A stretch of DNA of 64,000 bases from Hyphomicrobium_A sp963776675 (GTDB lineage Bacteria; Pseudomonadota; Alphaproteobacteria; Rhizobiales; Hyphomicrobiaceae), in the NCBI GenBank assembly GCA_963776675.1, contig CAVZNR010000034.1, forward strand, positions 11,216 through 75,215, read 5' to 3'. A program made the position numbers and the translations under genes. The stretch's first letter is position 1, and each line of letters opens with the position of its first letter. Below the pieces are notes generated by a model that saw only the letters and a program-made list of their open reading frames with translations, did no database searches and was not told the DNA's origin. Below, piece after piece: positions 9,266 through 18,154 of this stretch.

Positions 9266-10477
9266 CTAGGCGGCTTTGGAGCCGAAGGCCGGCAGCTTCT
9301 TATCCTCCTCGAGCTCGCGGGCGGACTTCAGCGCGATGCCGATGTACCGGACCCTGCCTGCCACCTTTGCTTTTTGGACACCGAGCTCTCCGAACTCCCT
9401 TCCGAATGTCGGGAGTGCGAGAGGCTCTTTCTGTTGCTCTTCACACCACTCACAGTAGTCCTCATACAGCGAAGTTGCAGTTAAGCTCGATCCATCCTGT
9501 GTTTCGATCCTTTCCTTGTAGAAGCGCTCCACGTCGGTTTCGGGAGCGATCAGTCTTGCAGCCGGCGCCGTCCTGTTGTCGTTGGCGCCGGAACGCGGCT
9601 TTGCTATCGCAACGGCCTTGGGGGCCGCCACCGCTGCCGCAGCGGTGCTGACCGGCGCCATGCGAGGCGCGGCCGGCGTGTGGCGGTCGTAGAGACGCCA
9701 CTGGCTAAAGGCTATGTACATACCGAACGCAGAGCCGACCTCGAGGAGCAGTGCGATAAAGACCGTGAGCGCGGTCTGCACATCCTCGATCTTAATGGAC
9801 GGCGCCAAAACGCCGGCGAGCTTGGTCAGGACCGCAGCCTGCGGATCCGCCTCCGACATCACCGTCGTACCATCCGACTGTGCGAGCTTTGCCTGAACGT
9901 CGGCAATACGCGCCTCCAGTGCGACCGACTGCTCGGCCGACGCCAGTTCCGCCTGCAGCGTATGGTACTGCTCACAGAACGAGCGGCTTTTGCTCGTGGT
10001 CACATCCGTGCAGCCGCTGGACAGACTCCAGCGTTTCTCGTTCTTCACGGTCTCTATATCGGCTTGCACCGTCTGAGCAGGACGGTGCTGCGGAACCCAG
10101 GAGAGCTGCTCCTTGGCCCGCGCCAGATCGGCCCTATGGTCTTTGTAGGTCTGTGCTGCACTCGCGCGCTGGCCGGCTGAATCGAACCGGTTCAACGCCG
10201 CGTGGCCCAGAGCCGAGGTCAACGAGTAAGCCGTGACCACCACCCAGACCAAGGCCGAGGCAGCTGCCTGCGACCAGGTTTTGTTACGAACCGCGGCGAA
10301 GAAGAAGAAGGGCACGAGTGCCTTCATACAGTCCGCGGCCGCGCTGGCCGCGCCGTAGATCTGGCCATCGAACTCGGTTCTTCCGAGACTAAAGCCAAAT
10401 CGATAGTTCATCGCACACGAGACGGCGAGTAGAACGCCGGCCGCGAGAACCCCTAACACGCCTAGAGCATGTCTCAT
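9266..10477 (-). CDS. Multi-spanning membrane protein with possible DNA-binding tail
   Basis: The protein has 403 residues and is unassigned. Hydrophobic segments lie at about residues 3-23, 45-62, 72-92 and 235-257. A charged, probably coiled loop (about 95-225) separates the third and fourth. A low-complexity Ala/Pro linker leads to a soluble C-terminal part of about 80 residues (SLYEDYCEWCEEQQKEPL, then FGREFGELGV) that resembles the winged-helix ends of phage-type primases. The ATG at 10477 has AGAGGG upstream. The frame stays open, and protein-like, up to 10774, so a cytoplasmic extension of about 99 residues is possible. Confidence 0.7.
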   Translation of the reverse strand: MRHALGVLGVLAAGVLLAVSCAMNYRFGFSLGRTEFDGQIYGAASAAADCMKALVPFFFFAAVRNKTWSQAAASALVWVVVTAYSLTSALGHAALNRFDSAGQRASAAQTYKDHRADLARAKEQLSWVPQHRPAQTVQADIETVKNEKRWSLSSGCTDVTTSKSRSFCEQYHTLQAELASAEQSVALEARIADVQAKLAQSDGTTVMSEADPQAAVLTKLAGVLAPSIKIEDVQTALTVFIALLLEVGSAFGMYIAFSQWRLYDRHTPAAPRMAPVSTAAAAVAAPKAVAIAKPRSGANDNRTAPAARLIAPETDVERFYKERIETQDGSSLTATSLYEDYCEWCEEQQKEPLALPTFGREFGELGVQKAKVAGRVRYIGIALKSARELEEDKKLPAFGSKAA

Positions 10478-11286
10478 TTGGTTGCCCTCTGAATTTGCCG
10501 GAGGCAACGCAGGACGAACCGGCAGTTTGCTGTCAGCCTGAGAGGGCGATGGCAGACAGAATTTCTTCCTGCTCTTACGCGTGACCAGACGTAACGGCCA
10601 TGATGGCGGTGCGATAACTTCGGCCCGTTGAGCTCCGGCACCATCCCCAATGGTATCCGGCAGGACGACAACCACACGCCCAGGTGCTACGTCGAGAGCT
10701 GGAGCCTCCACCGGTGGGCACTCGGGCACGGCTGACATCGCCGCTGGATCCCGCTGTGCAAAAGCATCCCACACGAGCGAAGGCGACTAGGTTACTTACG
10801 CAATACAGCCCCCTCAGTTGCATTCGCTACGCGATTCGAAACCTTTTGTTAAGATAATCAGACTGCTAGCGTGTTGCGCCGAATCCGCGCCTAAAAATCC
10901 GCCACCAATTCGACATCACCCCGACACGGTGGGACCATCACCCACCTGCGAGTTGTCCCCAAGCGCTCGAAACTTCCCCACAGCTTGTGCGCATGCTTGC
11001 TGCCCCCCGGCCCCGATCCGCGAATGCTGCAGTTGCACACACATGAACAGCCATGACCGGATGCAAAAAAAAATATTCCGTGCCCGTTGAAACCAAACCG
11101 CCATGCATTTACTTTTCCTTAAGGTGTTCGGAAGCCCCCCGGTGCAAAGCGATTTTGGCGAGTTCCTTTAAGCTCATTGTCATCGCTTCCACATAGCTTC
11201 GCGATAAGCCTGCCCGGGATGACGTCACCTCGCACGTGACGGTCCCGCCGTATGTCGCGATGCGGAGGCGAAGGAGTTCTAAGGTT
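10478..11286. other. Intergenic region, no confident gene
   Basis: This stretch is about 800 bp. The first 300 bp could be an N-terminal extension of the minus-strand membrane protein. From about 10830 to 11110 the sequence is less GC-rich and includes an A8 run near 11065; no open frame there has protein-like composition. It probably holds the divergent promoters of the two flanking genes. Confidence 0.4.
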
Positions 11287-12246
11287 ATGCGTACCTTCAG
11301 CGGTCTCATCTTGCTCGCCGGCGTCGGCGTGGGCCTCTTTGTTTATCTGCCCGCACCCGTCGACCGCGACACCTCGCTTCACAACGCGCAACAGCTTTCC
11401 GGCACCTCCACCGTTCCGAAAACGCGCGAGCCTCTGGTCGCCGTGTCTGACGTGCAGCCGGGACCGCGCAGCTTCTCGCCCGGCATTTCACTGGCGGCTA
11501 TGGCCCGCAACAACGTGCCGTCCGTGACGCGGCCAGATCCTCTTGGCGGGTGGCGTACGACATCGGCGACCGAGCCGAAGTACCGCACACTCGAGCCTAC
11601 AAGCCCTGAGAGCCGCTATCGTTTGGTGGTCGACATCCAGCAGGAGCTCAAGCGCGTGGGCTGCTACTGGGGACGCGCCGATGGGTCTTGGGGACCCGGG
11701 ACCAAAGATGCATTGCAGTCATTCATGACACGCGTCAACGCAGCACTTCCCTCCGACAAACCCGACTATGTGCTGCTGACGCTGCTCAAGTCGCAGAACC
11801 GCGAGGTCTGCGGAGCGTGCCCGGCCGATCAGGTGCAGCTGTCAGGCGGCCAGTGTGTGCCGCAGCAGACTGTCGCCTATGGCCAGCCCAACACCGATGC
11901 GACGGCAGGCACGCCCAAGACGACGTTGCCCTGGCAAGCGGCCGCGACCACGCCGGCCAAGCCCGTCTTCACGCCACTGCCCAACAGCGTCGTGTCCACC
12001 GAGCCTCTTCCCGGCCGCATGGCCATCGGCGCCCCGGCGGCATTACCTCCGGTCAACTCCGTCTACGCCGCGCCCGCGTTCGATGCGACCGCCGCCCCGC
12101 AGCCTGTCCAGACGGCAACAACCACACTCTCGACCGAGGCACGCGCACCTTCGAAGCCGGCCAAAACTTACAAGAGGTCGCGCCACCGCGACGGCCCGGG
12201 CTCGCCCCGCTACAATCTGATGCTCAGCCTCGGCGGCGTCTACTGA
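11287..12246 (+). CDS. Secreted/anchored protein with peptidoglycan-binding-like domain
   Basis: The protein has 319 residues. The N-terminus (MRTFSGLILLAGVGVGLFVY) is a signal peptide or anchor. The middle (LVVDIQQELKRVGCYWGRAD, then GPGTKDALQSFM) matches the helical repeat of peptidoglycan-binding domain 1. A Cys-rich patch follows (EVCGACPADQ, GGQCVPQ), then a long Pro/Ala/Thr-rich tail ending in a basic segment. Proteins of this plan are common in Hyphomicrobiales, sometimes next to caspase-like domains, which are absent here. The ATG at 11287 has AAGGAG upstream; the in-frame ATG at 11236 lies before it and is not needed. Confidence 0.7.
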   Translation: MRTFSGLILLAGVGVGLFVYLPAPVDRDTSLHNAQQLSGTSTVPKTREPLVAVSDVQPGPRSFSPGISLAAMARNNVPSVTRPDPLGGWRTTSATEPKYRTLEPTSPESRYRLVVDIQQELKRVGCYWGRADGSWGPGTKDALQSFMTRVNAALPSDKPDYVLLTLLKSQNREVCGACPADQVQLSGGQCVPQQTVAYGQPNTDATAGTPKTTLPWQAAATTPAKPVFTPLPNSVVSTEPLPGRMAIGAPAALPPVNSVYAAPAFDATAAPQPVQTATTTLSTEARAPSKPAKTYKRSRHRDGPGSPRYNLMLSLGGVY

Positions 12247-12305
12247 CCGGCTACCATCGAGTTGCTGTTGCAGCTCGTAGCCGATGTGCGTGAATTGGCT
12301 CAGGC

Positions 12306-12644
12306 TCAGGCGTCTTTCGGCGTCGTTTCCTCCAGTAGCCAGTCGAGATAGAGCGCCGCGCCAGCCTCAATTGGAATGACGAGCAGCGCCGGATTGGCAT
12401 AGGCGTGATCCGCTGCGACGGCGCTCATCGCGGCCTGAGCGAGGCTTGCCCGCGTCTTGATGATCATCACCACCTCGATGTCGCGCGCGATCTCACCCTC
12501 CCAGCGGTAGATCGAGGTCATGCCCGGCAGAATATTGACGCAGGCGGCCAGGCGCTGCTCGACGAGTTGCCTCCCCACCGTTTCGGCAACCTCACCTGAA
12601 GGAAAGGTCGAGTAGACCAGAACGGGCTTGTCGTTTTCCTGCAC
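12306..12644 (-). CDS. cutA: Divalent cation tolerance protein CutA
   Basis: The protein has 112 residues, the normal CutA length. It shows the trimeric ferredoxin-like family's signatures: VYSTFPSGEVAETVGRQLVE, ACVNILPGMTSIYRWEGEI, VMIIKTRA and a C-terminal YLDWLLEET. CutA is linked to copper and other divalent-cation tolerance and has a PII-like trimer fold; its exact role is unsettled. The GTG at 12644 is chosen because GGAGG lies nine bases upstream. The frame is open to 12716, but that extra part overlaps the start region of the divergent NAD kinase. Confidence 0.92.
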   Translation of the reverse strand: MQENDKPVLVYSTFPSGEVAETVGRQLVEQRLAACVNILPGMTSIYRWEGEIARDIEVVMIIKTRASLAQAAMSAVAADHAYANPALLVIPIEAGAALYLDWLLEETTPKDA

Positions 12645-12687
12645 TTGGGCGAGCCTCCACGCTTTCGTGCCGACCCCTGGCGACACA

Positions 12688-13470
12688 ATGCCAAAACCGA
12701 AACGAAAATTCGACAAGATTGCCTTCGTGGCGAGCGAGATGCCGGAGGCGATCGCCGCCCGCCAGCGGCTCGTGCAGCGCTATGGCGACGTCGATGCCGC
12801 CGAGGCCGATGCCATCGTCGCGCTCGGCGGCGACGGGCACATGCTGCAGACGCTGCACCGCTTCATGAACGACGGCATACCGATCTACGGCATGAACCGC
12901 GGCTCGGTCGGCTTTCTGATGAACGACTACAGCGAGGAAAACCTGCCGGGGCGCCTGGCAGCAGCCGACATCAGCCGCATCCATCCCCTGTCGATGCTGG
13001 CCTATGACCACACTGGCAAGGCGCACAAGGCGCTCGCCATCAACGAGGTATCGCTTTTTCGCGAGCGCCACCAGGCGGCCAAGCTCAAGATCCTCGTCGA
13101 CGGCAAGGTGCGCATGGAGGAGCTCGTCTGCGACGGCGTGCTGGTGGCGACACCCGCCGGCTCCACGGCCTACAATCTGTCGGCGCACGGGCCTATCCTG
13201 CCGATCAACGCGCCGCTGCTGGCGCTGACGCCGATCAGCCCGTTCCGGCCGCGGCGCTGGCGCGGGGCGCTGCTCCCCAACAAGGTGCACATTTCCATTC
13301 ACGTCCAAGAGTTGGAGAAGCGTCCGGTGAGCGCGGTCGCCGACCACTTCGAGACGCGCGGCGTCACGCGCGTAGAGGTGGAGAAGGCGCGAAACATCGA
13401 CCTTTATATGATGTTCGATGCCGACCACTCCCTCGACGAGCGCGTGCTCGCGGAGCAGTTTCGCTACTGA
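12688..13470 (+). CDS. nadK: NAD kinase
   Basis: The protein has 260 residues. It phosphorylates NAD to NADP in the cytoplasm. It carries the GGDG active-site motif (ALGGDGHMLQTL), NRGSVGFLMNDY, the NE motif (AINEVSLF) and the glycine-rich loop in LVATPAGSTAYNLSAHGPIL. The ATG at 12688 begins MPKPKRKFDKIAFVASEM, as in related alphaproteobacterial enzymes. The last seven bases overlap the 3' end of the convergent downstream gene. Confidence 0.95.
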   Translation: MPKPKRKFDKIAFVASEMPEAIAARQRLVQRYGDVDAAEADAIVALGGDGHMLQTLHRFMNDGIPIYGMNRGSVGFLMNDYSEENLPGRLAAADISRIHPLSMLAYDHTGKAHKALAINEVSLFRERHQAAKLKILVDGKVRMEELVCDGVLVATPAGSTAYNLSAHGPILPINAPLLALTPISPFRPRRWRGALLPNKVHISIHVQELEKRPVSAVADHFETRGVTRVEVEKARNIDLYMMFDADHSLDERVLAEQFRY

Positions 13471-14174
13471 GGGCCGGTCGCGCTGACCACGGTCTGCCAG
13501 GCGATGGAGTTGGGGCGTAGCGCGCCCCAGGTAGCGCCGCGCTGCAGAAGATCGGCGATCGACGGCTCGGACGACGGCACCTTTACGTGCGCAAGTGGCG
13601 TGGTCAGCTTGGAGTAGAGTTGGGCGACGGTGAGCTTGTGCGTGCCGAAGAGCGCGTCCGCCTTATCGGCGAGCTCGGGCGCAAAATTTGCGAGCGGCTC
13701 GCCGGGGTGGGTCCGTGCCCGCGCAATAAGCTGGGCAGCCGCCTCGGGTCCGAAGAGATGCGCGATGTAGAGCTCGCCCACGGTGGGGCGGCGTTTGAGA
13801 CGTGCGCGAAGCGTGCGCGCGTTGGCGTTCGCGAACGCGCGAGCGGCACGGGCTGCGAGCTCAGTTTCGTTGCGGGCGGCAAGGATTTCGCTGCGGTCGG
13901 AGGCCCGGGGAACGTAGTAGCGCCCGCCGCTCGTGCGGAAGATGCTTGGCGCATAACCGTGCGCGTCGCCGGGCAGATCCTCCTTCAGCGCACGCAACCA
14001 GGTGCGTTCGCCGAAGCGGTAGGGGCCAGCGACGGTGTCCGGCAGAAGGCCGGTTTCAGCAACATGCGGAACCGGCTCGGCAACGGGCGTGCGCACGGGC
14101 TCGTTCGCCACCGTCGCGGCAGCAAGCGATAGGGCGAGCGCCAGTTGCGCTGGAACGTCGAGTAGAGAGCTCAA
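13464..14174 (-). CDS. Secreted transglycosylase-like protein lacking the catalytic lobe
   Basis: The protein has 236 residues with a signal-like N-terminus (QLALALSLAAATVA). From residue 51, YRFGERTWLRALKED, then ARAFANANARTLRARL, PTVGELYIAHLFGPEAAAQL and SIFR/ALFG elements, it matches the C-terminal half of Hyphomicrobiales SLT-type lytic transglycosylases. Those normally begin with a catalytic Glu in an ES-x-A segment before YQF-x-x-TWL. No such segment is present, so it is probably not an active transglycosylase, or is a wall-binding relic. It overlaps the nadK stop by seven bases, tail to tail. Confidence 0.65.
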   Translation of the reverse strand: MSSLLDVPAQLALALSLAAATVANEPVRTPVAEPVPHVAETGLLPDTVAGPYRFGERTWLRALKEDLPGDAHGYAPSIFRTSGGRYYVPRASDRSEILAARNETELAARAARAFANANARTLRARLKRRPTVGELYIAHLFGPEAAAQLIARARTHPGEPLANFAPELADKADALFGTHKLTVAQLYSKLTTPLAHVKVPSSEPSIADLLQRGATWGALRPNSIAWQTVVSATGPQ

Positions 14175-14293
14175 AGCTGCACCCCGCCGCGAAAACGCGA
14201 GGACGCGTGTTCTGGCCCCGCACAGCGAGGCCTTTCTTAAAGGCTAGGTCATAATGGTGAACGGGCCGTTAACCCTGATTGGCCTGGCCGCGG

Positions 14294-14893
14294 TTAGCTG
14301 CCCCAGCGCGTGACGATGTCGGGCAGCGCCGGGCGATCGCGCTCCGCCGGCGGCGCGGCGGCGGTGCCGACGTAGACGAAGCCGGCGATCCGCTCGTTCT
14401 GGGCAAGATCGAGTGCGGCGCACACCTGCTTGTTATAGGCGAGCCATTCGGTAATCCACGAGGTCCCGTAGCCGAGGGCATTGGCGGCCAGGCACAGGTT
14501 GAAGCAGGCGGCCCCCGCCGACAGGATCTGCTCCCATTCGGGCGCGCCGGGATGCGGCTTCGTGCGCGAGATGACGGCGACGACGAGGGGGGCGCGCAGG
14601 AAACGCTTGCGCTCCAGATCGAGGCGCACCGCCGAAGGCGGCTCCTTCTCCGCTGCGACGCAGGCCTCGGCAACGACCTCGCCCAGCCGAGCGCGCGCAT
14701 CCCCCTCCAGCACGATGAAGCGCCAGGGCGCCAGCTTCTTGTGGTCGGGAACGCGCGACGCAATCGTCAGGATCGTTTCCAGCTCGGCGGCGCTCGGGCC
14801 GGGCGCAATCAGCATCTCCGGCTTCACCGAACGGCGGGCGGAGAGCAGCGCGAGCACGGGATTTTCCCCGGGAGTGTTTATGGGATTGACCAT
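14294..14893 (-). CDS. Nitroreductase family protein
   Basis: The protein has 199 residues with the FMN-binding nitroreductase fold. LLSARRSVKPEM is the conserved phosphate-binding RRS segment, followed by RVPDHKKLAPWRFIVLEGD, AAGAACFNLCLAANALGYGT and a C-terminal GFVYVGTAAAPPAERDRP. It resembles the YdjA type (small nitroreductases acting on NAD(P)H and nitro or quinone compounds); the substrate is unknown. The ATG at 14893 (MVNPINTPGENPVL) is the family-like start. It is divergent from the vWA gene. Confidence 0.88.
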   Translation of the reverse strand: MVNPINTPGENPVLALLSARRSVKPEMLIAPGPSAAELETILTIASRVPDHKKLAPWRFIVLEGDARARLGEVVAEACVAAEKEPPSAVRLDLERKRFLRAPLVVAVISRTKPHPGAPEWEQILSAGAACFNLCLAANALGYGTSWITEWLAYNKQVCAALDLAQNERIAGFVYVGTAAAPPAERDRPALPDIVTRWGS

Positions 14894-15010
14894 GGTCAGT
14901 CTCGTAGCGGGCGGGCCCCCGCCTTGCCAATCCAAATTCGTCGCAGGGGTGTGCTAAGGTGCCCGGGCGGGTCCGAATGGGCTATCTTCCGCGCGAATCT
15001 CGAGATCACC

Positions 15011-16990
15011 ATGGACGCTCCTATGCCGCTTCGCCCGATCGCAGCCTTGTCGAGCCTCGCCCTTCTTGTCCTCCTGGTGGGGACCGGGACGGCACGGGCT
15101 GACGACAAGCCCCCGACCGTGATGTTCCTGCTCGACGGGTCGGGCTCCATGTGGGGCAAGCTCGCCGACGACCGGCGCGCCAAGTTCGATTTCGCGCGCG
15201 AAGCGTTGAGCGAAGCCCTGCCGCGCCTGCGGCCAGACGTGCGCGCGGGCCTTGCCGCGTTCGGCCACCGCCGCCGAGGCTATTGCGCCGACGCCGAGGT
15301 CATCGTGCCGCCGCAGCCCGACAACGCGCAGCAGATCATGACGCCGCTTGCCAAAATGAATGCCACCGGTAAGGGCCCATTGGTGATGGGCCTGCGCGAG
15401 GCCGCCGCCGCCATCGGCGTTGCCGCCCCCGCAACCATCGTCCTGATCAACGACGACATCGACAATTGCGGCCAGGACGTGTGCGCCGCGGCCGCCGAGA
15501 TCGCCCAGTCCAACCCCGCTCTCACCGTGCACGCGATCGGGCTTGGGCTCGACAAGGCCAAGCTTCAGCAGATGAGCTGCCTGCCCCGCATGACAGGCGG
15601 CAGGCTGTTCGACGTGCAGGACGCGCCCGGCCTCACCACCGCGCTCGATCGCGTGATCAAGCTTGCGCATCTCGATTCCGAATCCGGTGCCGCGACGGAA
15701 GAGGTGGCAGAGACCAAGAACAAGCCCGCCGCGAATGCCGCGCCCGGACTTTACCTCTCCGCCGGACTGGGCTCGGACAGCGCCACGCTCGAAAGCCCGG
15801 TGCTCTGGCTCATCACCAAGCCAGGGCCGGAGCCGGAGCTGATCAAGGAAACGCGCGCCGCAGCGCTGGTCGAGAAACTGCCGCCGGGAACATACGATGT
15901 CGAGGCACGTCTCGGTCTTGCCTCCGCGCGCCGGACGGTCGAAGTCTCGGCCGACGCGCCGACGCCGGTGCGCATGAACCTCGATGCCGGCGTTCTCAAG
16001 CTCTTGGCGCGTCCGGCCAAGGGAGCCCAACCTCTCGCGTCCCCGACCTTCACCGTAACCCCGATCGGCGACGGCAAGACGGGCACCGCACCCATCTGGA
16101 TCGGCCGCGAGACGCAGCCGGAGATCGTGCTACCGGCGGGAGAATACAACGTCAGCGCGGAAAGCGGGCTCGCGCGTGAGGAGCAGAAGGTCACCGTCGC
16201 GCCTGCGACCGGCACGACCTTCGACGCCACGCTGGCGACGGGCCAGCTCGAACTCTCGGCGACGCGGGGCAACTCTGCGGGCGCCGGCGAGCCCATGACC
16301 GACGGCGTGACCTATATCATCTACGAGGACGATCCCGATGCGCCCCTCGGGCGGCGCGAGGTTGCCCGCTCGGCCGCCCCCACGCCCATCTTCACGCTGC
16401 CGGCTCGCACGTATTACGTCACGGCGCGCAGTTCCGGCGCCGAAGCGCGTGAGCAAATCGCCATTGGGGCGGGGGACGTCGTGAAGCGCACGCTACCGCT
16501 GGCGCTGGCGCATCTGTCGCTCTCTGCCACGCTGGGCGGCAAGCCCGCCCCCGATGACCTGCCGATCGCCTTTAGCATCGTACGGCTCGACGGCGAGCCG
16601 AAAGAGATCGTGCGCACCGCCGCAAAGGCGCCCGATCTCGACCTATCCGCAGGACGTTACCGTCTGGAGGCGAGCGTGGGCGCGACCAATGTCACGGCCG
16701 CAACCGACATCGACCTTTCGGCCGGACAATCGCAAAAGGTTGCCTTGAAGCTTCAGGCCGGCAACGTCACCCTCAAGCGCGCCGACGAGGAAGGTGCCGG
16801 CCTTGGCGACGTGTTCTGGGAGGTCAAGGACGCGAGCCGTCACACCGTCCTTCGCACCAGCCAGCCGCAGCCCACGGCGCTGCTGGCACCCGGGCAGTAT
16901 GTCGTCTCCTCGGAGACCCGCGAGCGGCCGCTTCAGAGCGCCATCGAGGTAAAGGCAGGGGAAAACCGCACCATCGAGATCGGCGGCTAG
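15011..16990 (+). CDS. Secreted von Willebrand factor A protein with repeated beta domains
   Basis: The protein has 659 residues. It has a signal peptide to about residue 31 (ending GTARA-DD), then a vWA domain with the MIDAS start DGSGSM (about 40-45) and a Cys-containing loop (IDNCGQDVC). From about residue 245 come roughly five copies of a 90-100 residue unit, each with a P-x-G-x-Y-x-V-x-A segment (PPGTYDVEARLG, PAGEYNVSAESG, PARTYYVTARSSG, SAGRYRLEASVG, APGQYVVSSET). These look like carboxypeptidase-regulatory or Ig-like beta domains. The ATG at 15011 starts the signal peptide; the upstream open frame is antisense to the nitroreductase. The function is probably periplasmic or surface binding. 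Confidence 0.8.
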   Translation: MDAPMPLRPIAALSSLALLVLLVGTGTARADDKPPTVMFLLDGSGSMWGKLADDRRAKFDFAREALSEALPRLRPDVRAGLAAFGHRRRGYCADAEVIVPPQPDNAQQIMTPLAKMNATGKGPLVMGLREAAAAIGVAAPATIVLINDDIDNCGQDVCAAAAEIAQSNPALTVHAIGLGLDKAKLQQMSCLPRMTGGRLFDVQDAPGLTTALDRVIKLAHLDSESGAATEEVAETKNKPAANAAPGLYLSAGLGSDSATLESPVLWLITKPGPEPELIKETRAAALVEKLPPGTYDVEARLGLASARRTVEVSADAPTPVRMNLDAGVLKLLARPAKGAQPLASPTFTVTPIGDGKTGTAPIWIGRETQPEIVLPAGEYNVSAESGLAREEQKVTVAPATGTTFDATLATGQLELSATRGNSAGAGEPMTDGVTYIIYEDDPDAPLGRREVARSAAPTPIFTLPARTYYVTARSSGAEAREQIAIGAGDVVKRTLPLALAHLSLSATLGGKPAPDDLPIAFSIVRLDGEPKEIVRTAAKAPDLDLSAGRYRLEASVGATNVTAATDIDLSAGQSQKVALKLQAGNVTLKRADEEGAGLGDVFWEVKDASRHTVLRTSQPQPTALLAPGQYVVSSETRERPLQSAIEVKAGENRTIEIGG

Positions 16991-17140
16991 CGTCTCCCAT
17001 CCCTACTTGGCCCGGGCGGGCGGGCGCGCCGGCCATATTTCGACCATTCTCGCGTCCTTCATCGCCCTATCACTGGCGAAGCAGGGCTTCCGGTTAGGGC
17101 AGTGATGTCTGGATCCTTACCCTTCAAAGGCACCCACACG

Positions 17141-18133
17141 ATGCCGAAGGCTTGCACCGCGCTACTCGCTGCGGCTGTTGGCGTCTTGCTGCTCGCGCCG
17201 ACGACGGGCGCTCAGGCACAAAACGCGTGGGACACGGGCGTCGATTTGCGCGCGGGCTTTCCCGCCCCCTCGATTACCGATCCGGCCGCGCCCCAGCAGC
17301 CGCAGGCACAAGACCCCGCCCCGTCCGGCAACGTCACGGTCGTTCCTCGCACGGATGCGAATGCGCCGGACGGCACGACGGAGGTCAATCTGACGGCGCT
17401 GCTGACCGCCGACGGTCAACGCATCGATCAAGGATTGGTATGGCGCATCTACGACGCCAAGAACGGTCTCAAGGGCGAAAGCAAACTCTTGATGACGAAG
17501 CGTGAGCCGAGCCCCACCATTCATCTCCCTCCCGGCGACTACGTGGTGAACGCCGCCTTCGGCCGCGCCGATCTCACGCGCATCATTACGGTGGCGCCCG
17601 GCGGAGCAACGGCTGAGAAGTTTGTGCTCAACGCCGGCGGCCTGCGGGTCAAGGTCTTGGTCGACGGCATCAAGCCGGCCGCACACACCGTCTCCTACGA
17701 CGTCTACTCCGGCGAGCGCGATCAGTCGGATGCTCGGACGAAGGTGCTGTCGCACGCCAAGCCCAATGTCGTCCTCCGCCTCAACGCCGGCATCTACCAC
17801 ATCGTCTCGACCTACGGCGATGCCAATGCGAAGGTCGAGGCCGACGTCAACGTCGAGGCAGGCAAGCTCACGGAGGCTACGGTCTCCCACTCTGCGGCGC
17901 GTGTGACGTTCAAGCTCGTCACGCGCATCGGCGGCGAGGCGCTCCCGGACACGCAGTGGACCATTCAGACGCCCGCGGGCGAGGTGGTCAAACGCAGCGT
18001 CGGTGCCTTGCCGACGCATATTCTGTCGCCCGGCACCTACACGATCATTGCCAAGTCGGGCGCACGCGCCTTCAAGCGTGATTTTACGCTGGCGGGCGGC
18101 GAGACGGCCCAGGTCGAGGTCTTAATGCGCTAG
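17141..18133 (+). CDS. Secreted protein sharing the repeats of the vWA neighbour
   Basis: The protein has 330 residues with a signal peptide (ACTALLAAAVGVLLLAPTTG, cleaved near AQAQ). After a Pro/Gln-rich linker come three copies of the unit seen in the upstream vWA protein: PPGDYVVNAAFGRAD, NAGIYHIVSTYGDAN and SPGTYTIIAKSGARA. It has no vWA domain. The two genes are 150 bp apart on the same strand and look like products of partial duplication. The ATG at 17141 is used; ATGs at 17102 and 17105 have no ribosome site. Confidence 0.7.
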   Translation: MPKACTALLAAAVGVLLLAPTTGAQAQNAWDTGVDLRAGFPAPSITDPAAPQQPQAQDPAPSGNVTVVPRTDANAPDGTTEVNLTALLTADGQRIDQGLVWRIYDAKNGLKGESKLLMTKREPSPTIHLPPGDYVVNAAFGRADLTRIITVAPGGATAEKFVLNAGGLRVKVLVDGIKPAAHTVSYDVYSGERDQSDARTKVLSHAKPNVVLRLNAGIYHIVSTYGDANAKVEADVNVEAGKLTEATVSHSAARVTFKLVTRIGGEALPDTQWTIQTPAGEVVKRSVGALPTHILSPGTYTIIAKSGARAFKRDFTLAGGETAQVEVLMR

Positions 18134-18154
18134 GGTTGGCGCCCCGCATCGCCT

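Noticed and set aside
14279..15010. N-terminal extension of the vWA gene
   Set aside because: The frame is open by chance across the antisense of the nitroreductase; the signal peptide begins at 15011.
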